Positions 26,799 through 35,740 of a DNA stretch of 64,000 nt are shown here, in pieces. The position numbers and the translations under genes are program-made. The notes below the pieces were generated by a model that saw nothing but the letters and a program-made list of their open reading frames with translations, was not told the origin of the DNA and searched no databases. The DNA lies in assembly GCF_963675065.1 (NCBI RefSeq), contig NZ_OY775905.1, positions 818,501-882,500 on the forward strand. The letters are read 5' to 3'. Numbering within the stretch: position 1 is the stretch's first letter; the number at the start of each line of letters is the position of its first letter. The stretch is from an uncultured Draconibacterium sp. GTDB taxonomy: Bacteria; Bacteroidota; Bacteroidia; Bacteroidales; Prolixibacteraceae.

Positions 26799-27566
26799 TT
26801 ACTTTTCAGAAGTTTCTTCTGCTTTTGCTTCTTTCTTTTTAGAAACTTCAGCAGTTGCCTCTTCTTTATCTTTCTCTATTTTGCGTTCGTTCAAACCAGC
26901 TTTAACAGCATCGCACATCTCACCCACAATTATGCGGATTGATTGTGATGCGTCGTCGTTAGCAGGAATTACAAAGTCGATATCGTTAGGATTCGAGTTT
27001 GTATCAACAATAGCAAATACAGGAATTCCTAATTTTTTTGCTTCACGAACAGCAATTTTTTCTTTCAATACGTCAACAACAAATAATGCAGCTGGCAAAC
27101 GGGTAAGGTCTGAGATAGAACCCAATACTTTATCCAGTTTCGCACGCTGACGTGTAATCTGCAATTTTTCGCGTTTTGAAAGGTTATCCCAACTTGTGTC
27201 CTTCATCATTTTATCGATGGAGATCATTTTTTTCACCGCTTTACGGATTGTTGGGAAGTTGGTAAGCATACCTCCTGGCCAGCGTTCAGTTACATAAGGC
27301 ATTCCTACCTCTTTTACTTGCTCTGAAACCAGCTCTTTGGCTTGCTTTTTAGTGGCAACGAATAACACTTTACGACCTGATTTTGCAATTTGTTTGATGG
27401 CTGCAGCAGCTTCATCAATTTTTACAACTGTTTTTTGCAGATCGATAATGTGGATACCGTTTTTCTCCATGAAGATATAAGGCTCCATGTTTGGATTCCA
27501 CTTTCTTTTCAGGTGACCGAAATGTGCACCTGCTTCCAATAATTCTTGAAAATTTGTTTTTGGCAT
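26799..27566 (-). CDS. rpsB: 30S ribosomal protein S2
   Basis: 255 residues from the ATG at 27566, giving MPKTNFQELLEAGAHFGH. An in-frame ATG ten codons earlier adds a segment without family similarity and is not used. Signatures: AGAHFGHLKRKWNPNM near the start, ERWPGGMLTNF (about 103) and PVFAIVDTNSNPNDIDFVIPANDDA (about 178). A Lys/Glu-rich tail (about 225-255) extends past the core. A hairpin at 27608-27623 (TCCCGAT/ATCGGGA) lies in the leader. Confidence 0.95.
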   Translation of the reverse strand: MPKTNFQELLEAGAHFGHLKRKWNPNMEPYIFMEKNGIHIIDLQKTVVKIDEAAAAIKQIAKSGRKVLFVATKKQAKELVSEQVKEVGMPYVTERWPGGMLTNFPTIRKAVKKMISIDKMMKDTSWDNLSKREKLQITRQRAKLDKVLGSISDLTRLPAALFVVDVLKEKIAVREAKKLGIPVFAIVDTNSNPNDIDFVIPANDDASQSIRIIVGEMCDAVKAGLNERKIEKDKEEATAEVSKKKEAKAEETSEK

Positions 27567-27666
27567 CTGTTTACTTTTTCTATGCTCTAAAAGCAACCGC
27601 TGAGTAGTCCCGATTCATCGGGAATCACAGCCGTTTTAGATCCATATAAATTGATAAATAATAATC

Positions 27667-28053
27667 TTAACGTTTTGAGAACTGGAAACGTTTTCTTGCC
27701 TTTGGTTGTCCCGGCTTTTTACGTTCCACCTCGCGTGGGTCTCTGGTAACAAAACCTGCAGCTTTCAACTGTGGTCTCGACTCAGGATCGATTTCCATTA
27801 ATGCGCGGGTAACTGCCAAACGGAAGGCTTCTGCCTGACCTTTTGGGCCACCACCATCAAGGTTTGCTTTAATATCATATTTCTCTGCAACTTCTAAAAG
27901 ATTTAGTGGTTGCATAGCAATGTATTGCAATGTTTCTGCAGGGAAGTACTCTTTCAATTCCCTTTTATTAATGGTAATATTTCCCTTACCTTCGCTTACG
28001 TAAATACGAGCAACAGCTGTTTTTCTACGTCCGATTGTGTTTATTACTTCCAT
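27667..28053 (-). CDS. rpsI: 30S ribosomal protein S9
   Basis: 128 residues. The typical start NTIGRRKTAVARIYV and the C-terminal GQPKARKRFQFSKR, which reaches the P-site tRNA, are present, with GGGPKGQAEAFRLAVTRAL in the middle. The start codon overlaps the rplM stop by one base (TAATG), so the pair is translationally coupled. Confidence 0.97.
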   Translation of the reverse strand: MEVINTIGRRKTAVARIYVSEGKGNITINKRELKEYFPAETLQYIAMQPLNLLEVAEKYDIKANLDGGGPKGQAEAFRLAVTRALMEIDPESRPQLKAAGFVTRDPREVERKKPGQPKARKRFQFSKR

Positions 28054-28508
28054 TATTTAATCGTATTTAAATCAACAACTTTTGGTTTTTGAGCCTCATA
28101 TTTGTGCTCTGCACCAACTACTACATGCAAATTTCGGTATAAAGCGCTACCCAATTTGTTTTTAGGGAGCATACCTTTTACAGCTTTCTCAACCAAACGC
28201 TCAGGATATTTAGCTAAAATATCTTGAGGATTCTGAGTACGCTGTCCACCCGGGTAACCAGTGTGACGAACATAAACTTTGTCCGACATTTTTTTACCAG
28301 TTAATGCAACTTTTTCAGCATTGATAACAATTACGTTATCGCCACAATCAACGTGAGGTGTGAAACTTGGCTTGTATTTACCTCTTAACATTTTGGCAAC
28401 GACACTTGCCAAACGTCCCAATACCATGTCTTCAGCATCAACAACAACCCACTCTTTATTAGTGGTAGCTTTGTTTGCCGAAACTGTTTTATAACTAAGT
28501 GTGTCCAC
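28053..28508 (-). CDS. rplM: 50S ribosomal protein L13
   Basis: 151 residues. Signatures WVVVDAEDMVLGRLAS (about 20-35), KYKPSFTPHVDCGDNVIVINA and RTQNPQDILAKYPERLVEKAVKGMLPKN. First gene of the rplM-rpsI-rpsB-tsf operon, with a good promoter match and a roughly 140-nt leader upstream. Confidence 0.97.
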   Translation of the reverse strand: MDTLSYKTVSANKATTNKEWVVVDAEDMVLGRLASVVAKMLRGKYKPSFTPHVDCGDNVIVINAEKVALTGKKMSDKVYVRHTGYPGGQRTQNPQDILAKYPERLVEKAVKGMLPKNKLGSALYRNLHVVVGAEHKYEAQKPKVVDLNTIK

Positions 28509-28563
28509 TTTTCTAATTTTTTATTGTTTAAAAACACTTCTGATTTTACTTTTCGTCGCATTT

Positions 28564-28640
28564 TTTGTCTCAACGGAATTTTTCGACAAACTGCTTTACT
28601 CTAAGAAAATCAACTATTTACACTCCTTATTTCTAAGGAT
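28564..28640 (-). promoter_or_regulatory. Leader of rplM with two stem-loops
   Basis: In the transcribed leader, TCCTTA-GAAA-TAAGGA (28625-28640 region) and TTTGTC...GACAAA (28564-28569 with 28585-28590) can form hairpins. Ribosomal operons are often autoregulated through such leaders; no known L13 or S9 leader family is recognised here. Confidence 0.35.
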
Positions 28641-28654
28641 AATAATCGGGACTG

Positions 28655-28685
28655 CAAAAGTATTCTCTTTTTTTTGATTTCCAAA
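28655..28685 (-). promoter_or_regulatory. Promoter of the rplM operon
   Basis: Minus-strand TTTG (28685-28682), 19-bp spacer, TACTTTTG (28662-28655): a complete match to the Bacteroidota consensus TTTG-N19-TAnnTTTG. Predicted transcript start is near 28648. Confidence 0.75.
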
Positions 28686-28848
28686 GAAATAACAGTCAAA
28701 ATTTCAATTAGTTAAATGATTTTCCGACCGATTTGAAATCCTTTTCAGAAAACGGCTCAAATTTGCCATTCTGTAGCATTCACAACAATTTCTTCAGATG
28801 AATTTAATGTTAACACTTCGATGTATAAAAAGAAGCCCAGACGAAATT

Positions 28849-28877
28849 ATTGTCACTCACAAAATTATATACATTTG
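28849..28877 (+). promoter_or_regulatory. Candidate promoter of the ftsX gene group
   Basis: ATTG, 17-bp spacer, TACATTTG. The -7 element is a full match; the upstream element is one base off with short spacing. It lies 25 bp before the chosen ftsX start, and inside the longer frame that begins at 28798, which argues for the downstream start. Confidence 0.5.
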
Positions 28878-28902
28878 TAAGAGTCAGAAATTTTGTAGCA
28901 AC

Positions 28903-29778
28903 ATGAGCAAAAAACCTAAAAAGTTTAAAAAGCGTTTTTTCAACTCCTGGATTACTTCGTTAACCAGTATTACGCTTGTGCTTATTTTGCTGGGCATGCT
29001 AAGTTTTATCCTCATAAACAGCAAAAAGCTCTCGGATTATGTGCGCGAAAAAATCGGATTCACACTGGTTCTAGCCGACGACTTACGCGAGACAGAAATC
29101 ATTCGCCTGCAAAAAATTTTAAGTGCCGGCGATTTTGTAAAATCGGTTAATTACATCGATAAGGAATCGGCCGCCAAAGAACTAACAAAAGAATTGGGCG
29201 AAGATTTCCAGGGATTCCTGGGCTACAATCCGCTTTTTGCCTCGCTCGACATAAAATTAAATGCTGCTTACACACACAGCGACAGCCTGCAGGTTTTGGA
29301 ACAGAAATTTTTGGAATACCCTCAGGTTACAGAAGTTTATTATCAGAAGAACCTGGTTACCCTGATTAACGAAAACGTAAAAAGGATAAGTCTTGCCCTG
29401 CTGATATTAAGCGGACTGCTTACATTTATATTCTTTGGATTGATTAACAACACCGTTCGTCTGTTGATTTATTCGCAGCGTTTTACGATAAACACCATGC
29501 AAATGGTTGGCGCCAGCAAAGGTTTTATTCGCAAACCATTTTTAATTAAAAGTTTATTCCTCGGCGCACTCGGCGGAATTTTGGCAAACACCATTCTTAT
29601 TGGCAGCATTTATTTCTACAAACAAGAACTTTACGGCTTGATAAATTTTGCCGATCTGCAAACGATCACGCTTATTGCCAGCATTGTATTTTTATTGGGC
29701 TTTACCATCTCATTTTTATCAACATGGTTAGCACTGGGCAAATTCCTTCGCATGAAATTTGATGAATTATTTTATTAA
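28903..29778 (+). CDS. ftsX: Cell-division ABC transporter permease FtsX
   Basis: 291 residues from the ATG at 28903 (MSKKPKKFKKRFFNSWITSLTSITLVLIL); the longer frame from 28798 lacks family features. The topology is FtsX-like: one N-terminal helix (about 18-40), a periplasmic domain (about 45-155), then three helices (about 160-185, 215-240, 255-285). FtsEX couples ATP hydrolysis to activation of septal peptidoglycan hydrolases. ftsE is not adjacent, as often in Bacteroidota. First of ftsX-DUF3098-uppP-truB. Confidence 0.88.
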   Translation: MSKKPKKFKKRFFNSWITSLTSITLVLILLGMLSFILINSKKLSDYVREKIGFTLVLADDLRETEIIRLQKILSAGDFVKSVNYIDKESAAKELTKELGEDFQGFLGYNPLFASLDIKLNAAYTHSDSLQVLEQKFLEYPQVTEVYYQKNLVTLINENVKRISLALLILSGLLTFIFFGLINNTVRLLIYSQRFTINTMQMVGASKGFIRKPFLIKSLFLGALGGILANTILIGSIYFYKQELYGLINFADLQTITLIASIVFLLGFTISFLSTWLALGKFLRMKFDELFY

Positions 29779-29807
29779 TTATCTTTACACCACAATTTCA
29801 GAAAATA

Positions 29808-30062
29808 ATGGCTAAAAAAAGTAAAGAAGTTAAGGAAACTGCAGGCTTTGCATTAGGCAAAGAAAACTATAAACTGATGGCAATTGGTTTTGCCGTAATC
29901 GTTGTTGGATTTATTCTAATGGCCGGTGGCGGAAGCGACGACCCCAATGTTTTTAGTGAAGACATTTTTAGCTTTCGCCGGATTACCCTGGCTCCAATCC
30001 TGTTACTTCTGGGCTTTGGATTCGAGATTTACGCCATTATGAAAAAACCTAAAGACGATTAA
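29808..30062 (+). CDS. DUF3098 membrane protein
   Basis: 84 residues, two transmembrane helices (about 24-42 and 59-78) joined by GGGSDDPNVFSEDIFSFRRIT. This is the pattern of DUF3098, a small Bacteroidota family commonly next to ftsX. Function unknown; its location between ftsX and uppP suggests a cell-envelope or division role (inference). It starts 29 bp after ftsX and ends 12 bp before uppP. Confidence 0.85.
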   Translation: MAKKSKEVKETAGFALGKENYKLMAIGFAVIVVGFILMAGGGSDDPNVFSEDIFSFRRITLAPILLLLGFGFEIYAIMKKPKDD

Positions 30063-30074
30063 CCTTATCTTTTT

Positions 30075-30854
30075 ATGACTGAACTCCAGGCATTACTTCT
30101 CGGTATCATCCAGGGACTTACCGAATTTCTTCCCGTTAGCTCCAGCGGACATCTTGAAATTGGACACGCGCTTCTGGGTATTGAAGATGAAAACAGTTTA
30201 CTTTTCGTTTTAACCGTTCATGTTGCTACAGTTTTGAGTACCATTCTTGTATTCAGAAAAGACATTATGGTTTTGTGTAAAGATCTTTTTGCATTTCAAT
30301 GGAACGAATCAACCGAATATATCAGCAAACTTCTTTTTTCGTCTATTCCGATAGTAATTGTTGGCTTTCTCTTCCGCGATAAACTGGAAGCCCTTTTTAC
30401 CGGTAATTTATTTTTTGTGGGTTGCATGTTGCTTTTTACTGCCAGCTTGCTAACACTTACTCAATTTGTTAAAAAAAGCGATGGAAAGATCACCTTTGGC
30501 AAAGCATTGCTAATTGGTGTTGCCCAAACCCTGGCAGTTTTGCCGGGAATTTCACGAAGCGGAGCCACAATCGCAACCGGTTTACTATTAAAAGGCAAAA
30601 AAGAAAATGTAGCTCGTTTTTCATTCCTCATGGTTTTAATACCCATTTTAGGAGCTGCTTTTGTGGACATTGTAACAGGTGAACTGAAGTCAACCAAAGT
30701 AGATTTACTTCCATTACTGATCGGATTTGCAAGTGCCTTTCTTTCAGGATGGCTAGCCTGCTCGTGGATGATAAAAATCGTAAAACGTGGCAAATTAATT
30801 TATTTTGCAATTTATTGCGCTCTTATTGGGCTAATTGCTATCTTTGCAGCCTGA
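30075..30854 (+). CDS. uppP: Undecaprenyl-diphosphate phosphatase
   Basis: 259 residues, multi-helix membrane protein. It recycles the undecaprenyl lipid carrier for peptidoglycan synthesis and gives bacitracin tolerance. Both BacA/UppP signatures are present: GLTEFLPVSSSGHLEIG (about 15-31) with the catalytic Glu and the SSSGH block, and VLPGISRSGATIATGLLLK (about 155-173) with the catalytic Arg. Confidence 0.96.
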   Translation: MTELQALLLGIIQGLTEFLPVSSSGHLEIGHALLGIEDENSLLFVLTVHVATVLSTILVFRKDIMVLCKDLFAFQWNESTEYISKLLFSSIPIVIVGFLFRDKLEALFTGNLFFVGCMLLFTASLLTLTQFVKKSDGKITFGKALLIGVAQTLAVLPGISRSGATIATGLLLKGKKENVARFSFLMVLIPILGAAFVDIVTGELKSTKVDLLPLLIGFASAFLSGWLACSWMIKIVKRGKLIYFAIYCALIGLIAIFAA

Positions 30855-30895
30855 TTTTTCAAAACAGGCTTAATATACTGGAATATAGATTCTTA

Positions 30896-31609
30896 ATGCC
30901 CGATTTCAAAAAAACATACGATTTCCCTGGCGGGGAAATTTTGCTTTTCGATAAAGAATTGGAATGGACATCGTTTGATGTGGTTAACAAAATACGGTAT
31001 AACCTGTGCCAAATGATGGGAATAAAGAAGTTGAAAGTTGGCCATGCCGGAACGCTTGATCCGCTGGCAACCGGATTGGTACTTTTGTGCACAGGCAAGG
31101 CCACAAAAAAAATTGAGGAGCTGCAACTGGGCGAAAAGGAGTACATTGCAACGTTAAAAATTGGAGCAACTACTCCATCGTTCGATTTGGAAACAGAGGA
31201 AGACAGCCAGGCCGATTTTTCGCATGTTACACGCGAAAGTTTTGAAAAAGTACTGCCTCAGTTTATTGGAGAGATTGAACAGGTACCACCGATATTTTCG
31301 GCAGTAAAAGTAAAAGGGAAACGCGCATTCGATTATGCCCGAAATGGTGAAGATGTAAAACTTAAAGCAAAAACAATTGTTATAAGAAGCATTGAAATTG
31401 AATCGTTTAATCTTCCGGAAGTAAAACTAAAGGTTGTATGTGGCAAAGGAACTTACATCCGATCATTGGCTCGAGATATTGGCGAGGTATTAAATAGTGG
31501 CGCCTACTTAACCGGATTAATAAGAACAAGAATTGGTGATTATAAAATTGAAGATGCGTTTAAAGTGGATTTTTTTCTGGAAAACTTAAGTTTAAATGAA
31601 ACCAATTGA
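30896..31609 (+). CDS. truB: tRNA pseudouridine-55 synthase
   Basis: 237 residues from the ATG at 30896 (MPDFKKTYDFPGGEILLF). A longer frame from 30749 overlaps uppP and is not used. The catalytic Asp is in VGHAGTLDPLATGLV (about 43-57); KEYIATLKIGATTPSFDLE and PPIFSAVKVKGKRAFDYAR are family motifs, and GTYIRSLARDIGE follows. The C-terminal PUA region is very short, as in many Bacteroidota TruB. Confidence 0.94.
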   Translation: MPDFKKTYDFPGGEILLFDKELEWTSFDVVNKIRYNLCQMMGIKKLKVGHAGTLDPLATGLVLLCTGKATKKIEELQLGEKEYIATLKIGATTPSFDLETEEDSQADFSHVTRESFEKVLPQFIGEIEQVPPIFSAVKVKGKRAFDYARNGEDVKLKAKTIVIRSIEIESFNLPEVKLKVVCGKGTYIRSLARDIGEVLNSGAYLTGLIRTRIGDYKIEDAFKVDFFLENLSLNETN

Positions 31610-31659
31610 AAATATCACCGTATAAGGTGATTCTGAATTTAAAAACCAACTGACTGTAT

Positions 31660-31667
31660 TATCTTTG
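31660..31667 (+). promoter_or_regulatory. Candidate -7 element for queA
   Basis: TATCTTTG matches TAnnTTTG, 40 bp before the queA start. No clear -33 TTTG. Confidence 0.45.
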
Positions 31668-31707
31668 CAGATCGCATAAAAATGACTATTAATAAATAAA
31701 TTACAAT

Positions 31708-32757
31708 ATGAAGTTATCAAAATTCAAGTACAATTTAGATCAGGAAAAGATTGCTTTGCACCCAGCAGATAACCGTGACGAGTCAAAATTAATGGTGCTA
31801 AACAGAGCAACACGAACAATTGAACACAAATTGTTTAAAGACCTGCTTGATTATTTTGATGATAGTGATGTGATGGTTTTTAACGATACCAAAGTGTTTC
31901 CTGCACGTTTGCATGGTAACAAAGAAAAAACCGGAGCAGAAATCGAAGTTTTTCTTCTTCGCGAATTAAACCGCGAACAACGTTTGTGGGATGTTTTGGT
32001 TGATCCGGCGCGTAAAATCCGTATTGGTAACAAGCTGTATTTTGGCGACGACGATTTATTGGTTGCTGAGGTAATCGATAACACCACCTCTCGCGGACGT
32101 ACTTTACGTTTCTTGTTTGATGGTCCTTACGACGAATTCAAGCAAACACTATACAGTTTGGGAGAAACACCTCTTCCAAAATTTATAAACCGTCCAGTAC
32201 AACCTGAAGACAAAGACCGTTACCAGACTATTTTTGCAAAACACGAAGGTGCCGTTGCCGCCCCAACAGCAGGATTGCACTTTAGCCGCGAGTTGTTAAA
32301 ACGTTTAGAGATCAGAGGTGTTGATTTTTCGTATGTTACTTTGCATGTTGGGTTAGGGAATTTCCGAAGCGTAGATGTTGAAGACCTTACCAAACACAAA
32401 ATGGACTCAGAGCAGATTTGGATAAAAAACGAAGCCTGCGAGATGGTAAACAATGCAAAACAAGAGAAACGTAATGTTTGTGCTGTGGGAACTACGGTAA
32501 TGCGTACTCTTGAAAGCTCTGTATCAACACAAGGATTTTTGAAACCATTTGAAGGATGGACAAATAAATTTATTTTCCCTCCTTACGAGTTTAGCGTTGC
32601 AAACAGCATGATTACAAACTTTCACCTGCCTTACTCAACATTGTTGATGATGGTTGCCGCATTTGGCGGATACGATTTTGTTATGGAAGCATATGAAGTT
32701 GCCACGAAGAACGATTACCGTTTTGGTACTTATGGCGATGCCATGCTGATTATTTGA
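31708..32757 (+). CDS. queA: S-adenosylmethionine:tRNA ribosyltransferase-isomerase
   Basis: 349 residues. It transfers the ribosyl group of SAM to preQ1-tRNA, making epoxyqueuosine. Signatures: MVFNDTKVFPARLHG (about 52-66), TPLPKFINRPVQPEDKDRYQT, GAVAAPTAGLHFS (about 180-192), TLHVGLGNFRSV and ITNFHLPYSTLLMMVAAF near the end. Full length; followed by a strong terminator. Confidence 0.96.
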   Translation: MKLSKFKYNLDQEKIALHPADNRDESKLMVLNRATRTIEHKLFKDLLDYFDDSDVMVFNDTKVFPARLHGNKEKTGAEIEVFLLRELNREQRLWDVLVDPARKIRIGNKLYFGDDDLLVAEVIDNTTSRGRTLRFLFDGPYDEFKQTLYSLGETPLPKFINRPVQPEDKDRYQTIFAKHEGAVAAPTAGLHFSRELLKRLEIRGVDFSYVTLHVGLGNFRSVDVEDLTKHKMDSEQIWIKNEACEMVNNAKQEKRNVCAVGTTVMRTLESSVSTQGFLKPFEGWTNKFIFPPYEFSVANSMITNFHLPYSTLLMMVAAFGGYDFVMEAYEVATKNDYRFGTYGDAMLII

Positions 32758-32780
32758 TAAAGAATATTACTACAATACAG

Positions 32781-32811
32781 AAACCACGGAATTTATTTCG
32801 TGGTTTTTTTT
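32781..32811 (+). terminator. Terminator of queA
   Basis: AAACCACG pairs with CGTGGTTT around a ten-base A/T loop, followed by further T. It reaches the stop codon of the convergent gene at 32810. Confidence 0.85.
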
Positions 32812-35593
32812 ATTCCAAATCGTAGCACAACAGGTTACCGTCTTCATCGCCAACTACCAGGCTTAGCGCACCTCCGTTTTGTAATTTCCCAATTGCAAAT
32901 TCACTGTTGCCACTCAACGGAAATCCGTCGTATTGTTTTCCAGCGGAATCAAATAAGTAAATCTCGTTTTTATCGGCATCGGTTACACCAATCATTTTTC
33001 TGGTAGCGGATATAGCATACAGATTTACTTCCAGCAGATCATTGTCAAATTCTTCCTCAAAAAACTTATCACCATCCTCATCAAAAACGAACAGCCCGTC
33101 TTCGTCAATAAATACAAACTCCGGCTTGCCGTCTCCGTTAATATCGCCCACTTCAAACTTGTGATCTGATGAAAATTTACCGGTTTTCTTTTGTGCAAAT
33201 TTGCCGTCGAAGAACAGGTAGAAAACATCTCCATCGCGGCTAGTGGCAATCATTTTGGGTACACCTTCTGTATTTAAAGTGATTTCATTTGCCGATGGTG
33301 CAAATTTTGCAGATGAGTTTACACGTGTCTCCCCTCTTCTGTTTTGGATATAAACCCGGTTTTCGTCGCTAAAAACAATATAATCTTTTTTGCTCACCCT
33401 GAAAAACTGAACCGGGGTAGTTACCGTTCCGCTGGTTTTATCGAATATCCAGCCATTGAGAATTTTCCCGTCGTGACTGTAAGCATAAACTTTTTTATCC
33501 TGGCAAGCCACAAAATAACGGTATTGGTTATTATTGTTATAGTCGAACACATTTACACCATTGGTGGCCGGCGATTTTAATACAATTGGGAAGTTCGCCA
33601 CGCTGTTTCCGTTTCGGTCGATCAGGTAGATTTTTTCGCTGGTATTAAACAGGTACTGCAATTTGCCATTGTTATAATAATCCACCTGGTGAATCTGGCC
33701 CAAAATCTTTCCACTAACCGGTGCGCTCCATATTATCTTCCCGTCGGCATCAATCAAATGAAGCTGATTATTTATATCCTGAACAATTATTTCCTTCTTC
33801 GATTTATTTGTATGATTGATTACGATTTGTGGCTTAATGGCCACTTCTGCTCCCAACCTGCACTGCCATTTTGCACGAACATCCTTTTTCGACTTCTGCT
33901 GATAAGCCAAATTCAATGAGTTAAAATAAATATTGTTCTCGCAAACCACCTGCCAGCTTATGGCATTAAACTTTCTGAAGATCTCTTCATTCTTTTCCAA
34001 GCCCTTGTTTATTTCGGAATTGAACAAATTGTGGCGAAGAGCATAAAGGTTATTTATGTTGCCATATACATTCAAGTTCGCTTTGCTCTCCGCGGCTCTG
34101 CTAATCGTTTCATAATCGCCGTCAGTTCGTAAAGTTTCTCCCGAATCCATATCATCGAGGTATTTTCCCAAACCTTTTTCCGAACTGGCAAAAATAAGTT
34201 GATCATCGCGAAAGGCGGCAAAGCGGGCACGGACAAAATCAAAAGCACCACCGAGCCAAATACCCGGCAACGTTGGGTATGGGAACTGATAAATCCGGTA
34301 GTTTTGTTCGTCTGACGATTTAAAAGTACTCACCAAACTCGCAAACTCAATATCTTTTCGTTTGGCATAGTTAGTCAACATTCCTTCGAAAAGCTCCTGG
34401 CTTTCTTTTCGCGACTGGCCATTTAAAATAAAAAGCGAGCCCATTTCTGCTTCAGTAGGAACAGAAGTGATGGCTGCCAGCACCCTGTCTTTCACCAGAC
34501 TTTTTAATTTCTCGCGACTATCGATGCGAAAATTCTGCTCCATCATTTTTATTTTCTCTTCCCGGTCGTAGTAGGCCTCAGAGTGCACAAAATAATTTTC
34601 CAGGTTTTTAAAAAACAAGTCCCTGTCCGAGAACGAAAATCCAACATAAAACGATGTTGATTTTGGCAACAATCGGTTGGCATTGCAACTCACCGCTTGC
34701 TGCCCCTGCCAAACCGAAAGAAAATGGTTCAGCGAATCGTCGGCTGCGGTGATTCCATTCAATGTTAAACGGTTGTCGTGAAAAATTAAATCGAATTCAC
34801 TCCAACTGGCGTAATCCTTTATTTTCAGCACATCGCGTTTCAGGTTAATCCGGTCAGTTTCACCAAATTCGTTTCCCTGCTCTTTAGTTGTTGCATTTAG
34901 GAAATTGGCCCAAAGCTCCGGGAATCGCTTGTGGTTAATATACCACGCCAGTTCCGACTGGTTGGAAACCGTTTTGTTCACCAGTTTAAAATACTGGTTA
35001 TCGGCAATACCGGGCACATTCAGTTGTCTGATGCATTTTTCAACCAATATAACTTCGGGACTGATAATTACCAGGTTACCGGCAACGCTAAAACTAAGTT
35101 TGTTGCTACCGTTTGAATCAACGACATCAATTATCGTATAGCCATTATAGTTTCGTTTCTGAAATGAAGTTTGAGAGATTCCGGCCAGCTTCTGAAGTAA
35201 TAATTCAAGTCCCTCGCGCTCTTTTGCACTTTTTAGATTACCAATAATTACCGGATGTAATACGTTTTTCCCGACAAAATCAAGTGCAAGTACAACTGGT
35301 CGTTTACCAAGCTGATTCTGAATTTCAGGTTCACTTTCAATAACGTTCTGAATGTTCGACACCTGATTTAATAACTTATTAAACTCAGGAATTCCAGCTA
35401 ACTCCTGCACTATAGGATTATCCGCAGGAATGGCCTTTAGTCCATCGGCTTCGAGAAATACCGGCGCCGTTAGCGGAACTGCTTTATAAAGTGAAGATTC
35501 GTGCTGAAATACAACTTTTTCTTTAGAAAAATACAGAAACCCGGCTACGGCCGCTGCCAAAATAATAAGTATAATTATGAGGTACCGCTTCAT
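32810..35593 (-). CDS. Membrane-anchored envelope protein, DUF3352-like N-terminal region with C-terminal propeller-like repeats
   Basis: 927 residues. One N-terminal anchor (residues 4-22, KRYLIIILIILAAAVAGFLY), the rest presumably periplasmic. Residues about 40-560 resemble the DUF3352-type proteins of Bacteroidota. Residues about 610-927 contain repeated strands with HLIDADGKIIWSAPVSG, YLIDRNGNSVANFPIVL, VYAYSHDGKILNGWIF and FVFIDEDGLFVFDEDGD, typical of PQQ/FG-GAP-type beta-propellers. No catalytic motif. Single gene convergent with queA. Function unknown. Confidence 0.65.
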   Translation of the reverse strand: MKRYLIIILIILAAAVAGFLYFSKEKVVFQHESSLYKAVPLTAPVFLEADGLKAIPADNPIVQELAGIPEFNKLLNQVSNIQNVIESEPEIQNQLGKRPVVLALDFVGKNVLHPVIIGNLKSAKEREGLELLLQKLAGISQTSFQKRNYNGYTIIDVVDSNGSNKLSFSVAGNLVIISPEVILVEKCIRQLNVPGIADNQYFKLVNKTVSNQSELAWYINHKRFPELWANFLNATTKEQGNEFGETDRINLKRDVLKIKDYASWSEFDLIFHDNRLTLNGITAADDSLNHFLSVWQGQQAVSCNANRLLPKSTSFYVGFSFSDRDLFFKNLENYFVHSEAYYDREEKIKMMEQNFRIDSREKLKSLVKDRVLAAITSVPTEAEMGSLFILNGQSRKESQELFEGMLTNYAKRKDIEFASLVSTFKSSDEQNYRIYQFPYPTLPGIWLGGAFDFVRARFAAFRDDQLIFASSEKGLGKYLDDMDSGETLRTDGDYETISRAAESKANLNVYGNINNLYALRHNLFNSEINKGLEKNEEIFRKFNAISWQVVCENNIYFNSLNLAYQQKSKKDVRAKWQCRLGAEVAIKPQIVINHTNKSKKEIIVQDINNQLHLIDADGKIIWSAPVSGKILGQIHQVDYYNNGKLQYLFNTSEKIYLIDRNGNSVANFPIVLKSPATNGVNVFDYNNNNQYRYFVACQDKKVYAYSHDGKILNGWIFDKTSGTVTTPVQFFRVSKKDYIVFSDENRVYIQNRRGETRVNSSAKFAPSANEITLNTEGVPKMIATSRDGDVFYLFFDGKFAQKKTGKFSSDHKFEVGDINGDGKPEFVFIDEDGLFVFDEDGDKFFEEEFDNDLLEVNLYAISATRKMIGVTDADKNEIYLFDSAGKQYDGFPLSGNSEFAIGKLQNGGALSLVVGDEDGNLLCYDLE

Positions 35594-35696
35594 TTTTTAT
35601 TCTTTTTGTCAAAAGTAATAAATAGCTAACGCTCCGAACTACCTTTTTCGTTTATGAAATTAAACATTGATTGTTAATATTTAAGGGGTAACAAAA

Positions 35697-35718
35697 AAGG
35701 CCGGGTTTCCCCAGCCTT
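35697..35718 (-). terminator. Terminator of rimP-nusA-infB
   Basis: On the minus strand AAGGCTGGG-GAAA-CCCGGCCTT (GNRA tetraloop, one T-G pair) followed by TTTT. It lies 22 bp after the infB stop. Confidence 0.85.
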
Positions 35719-35740
35719 CTCTTTTATAGAATAATCGTTT

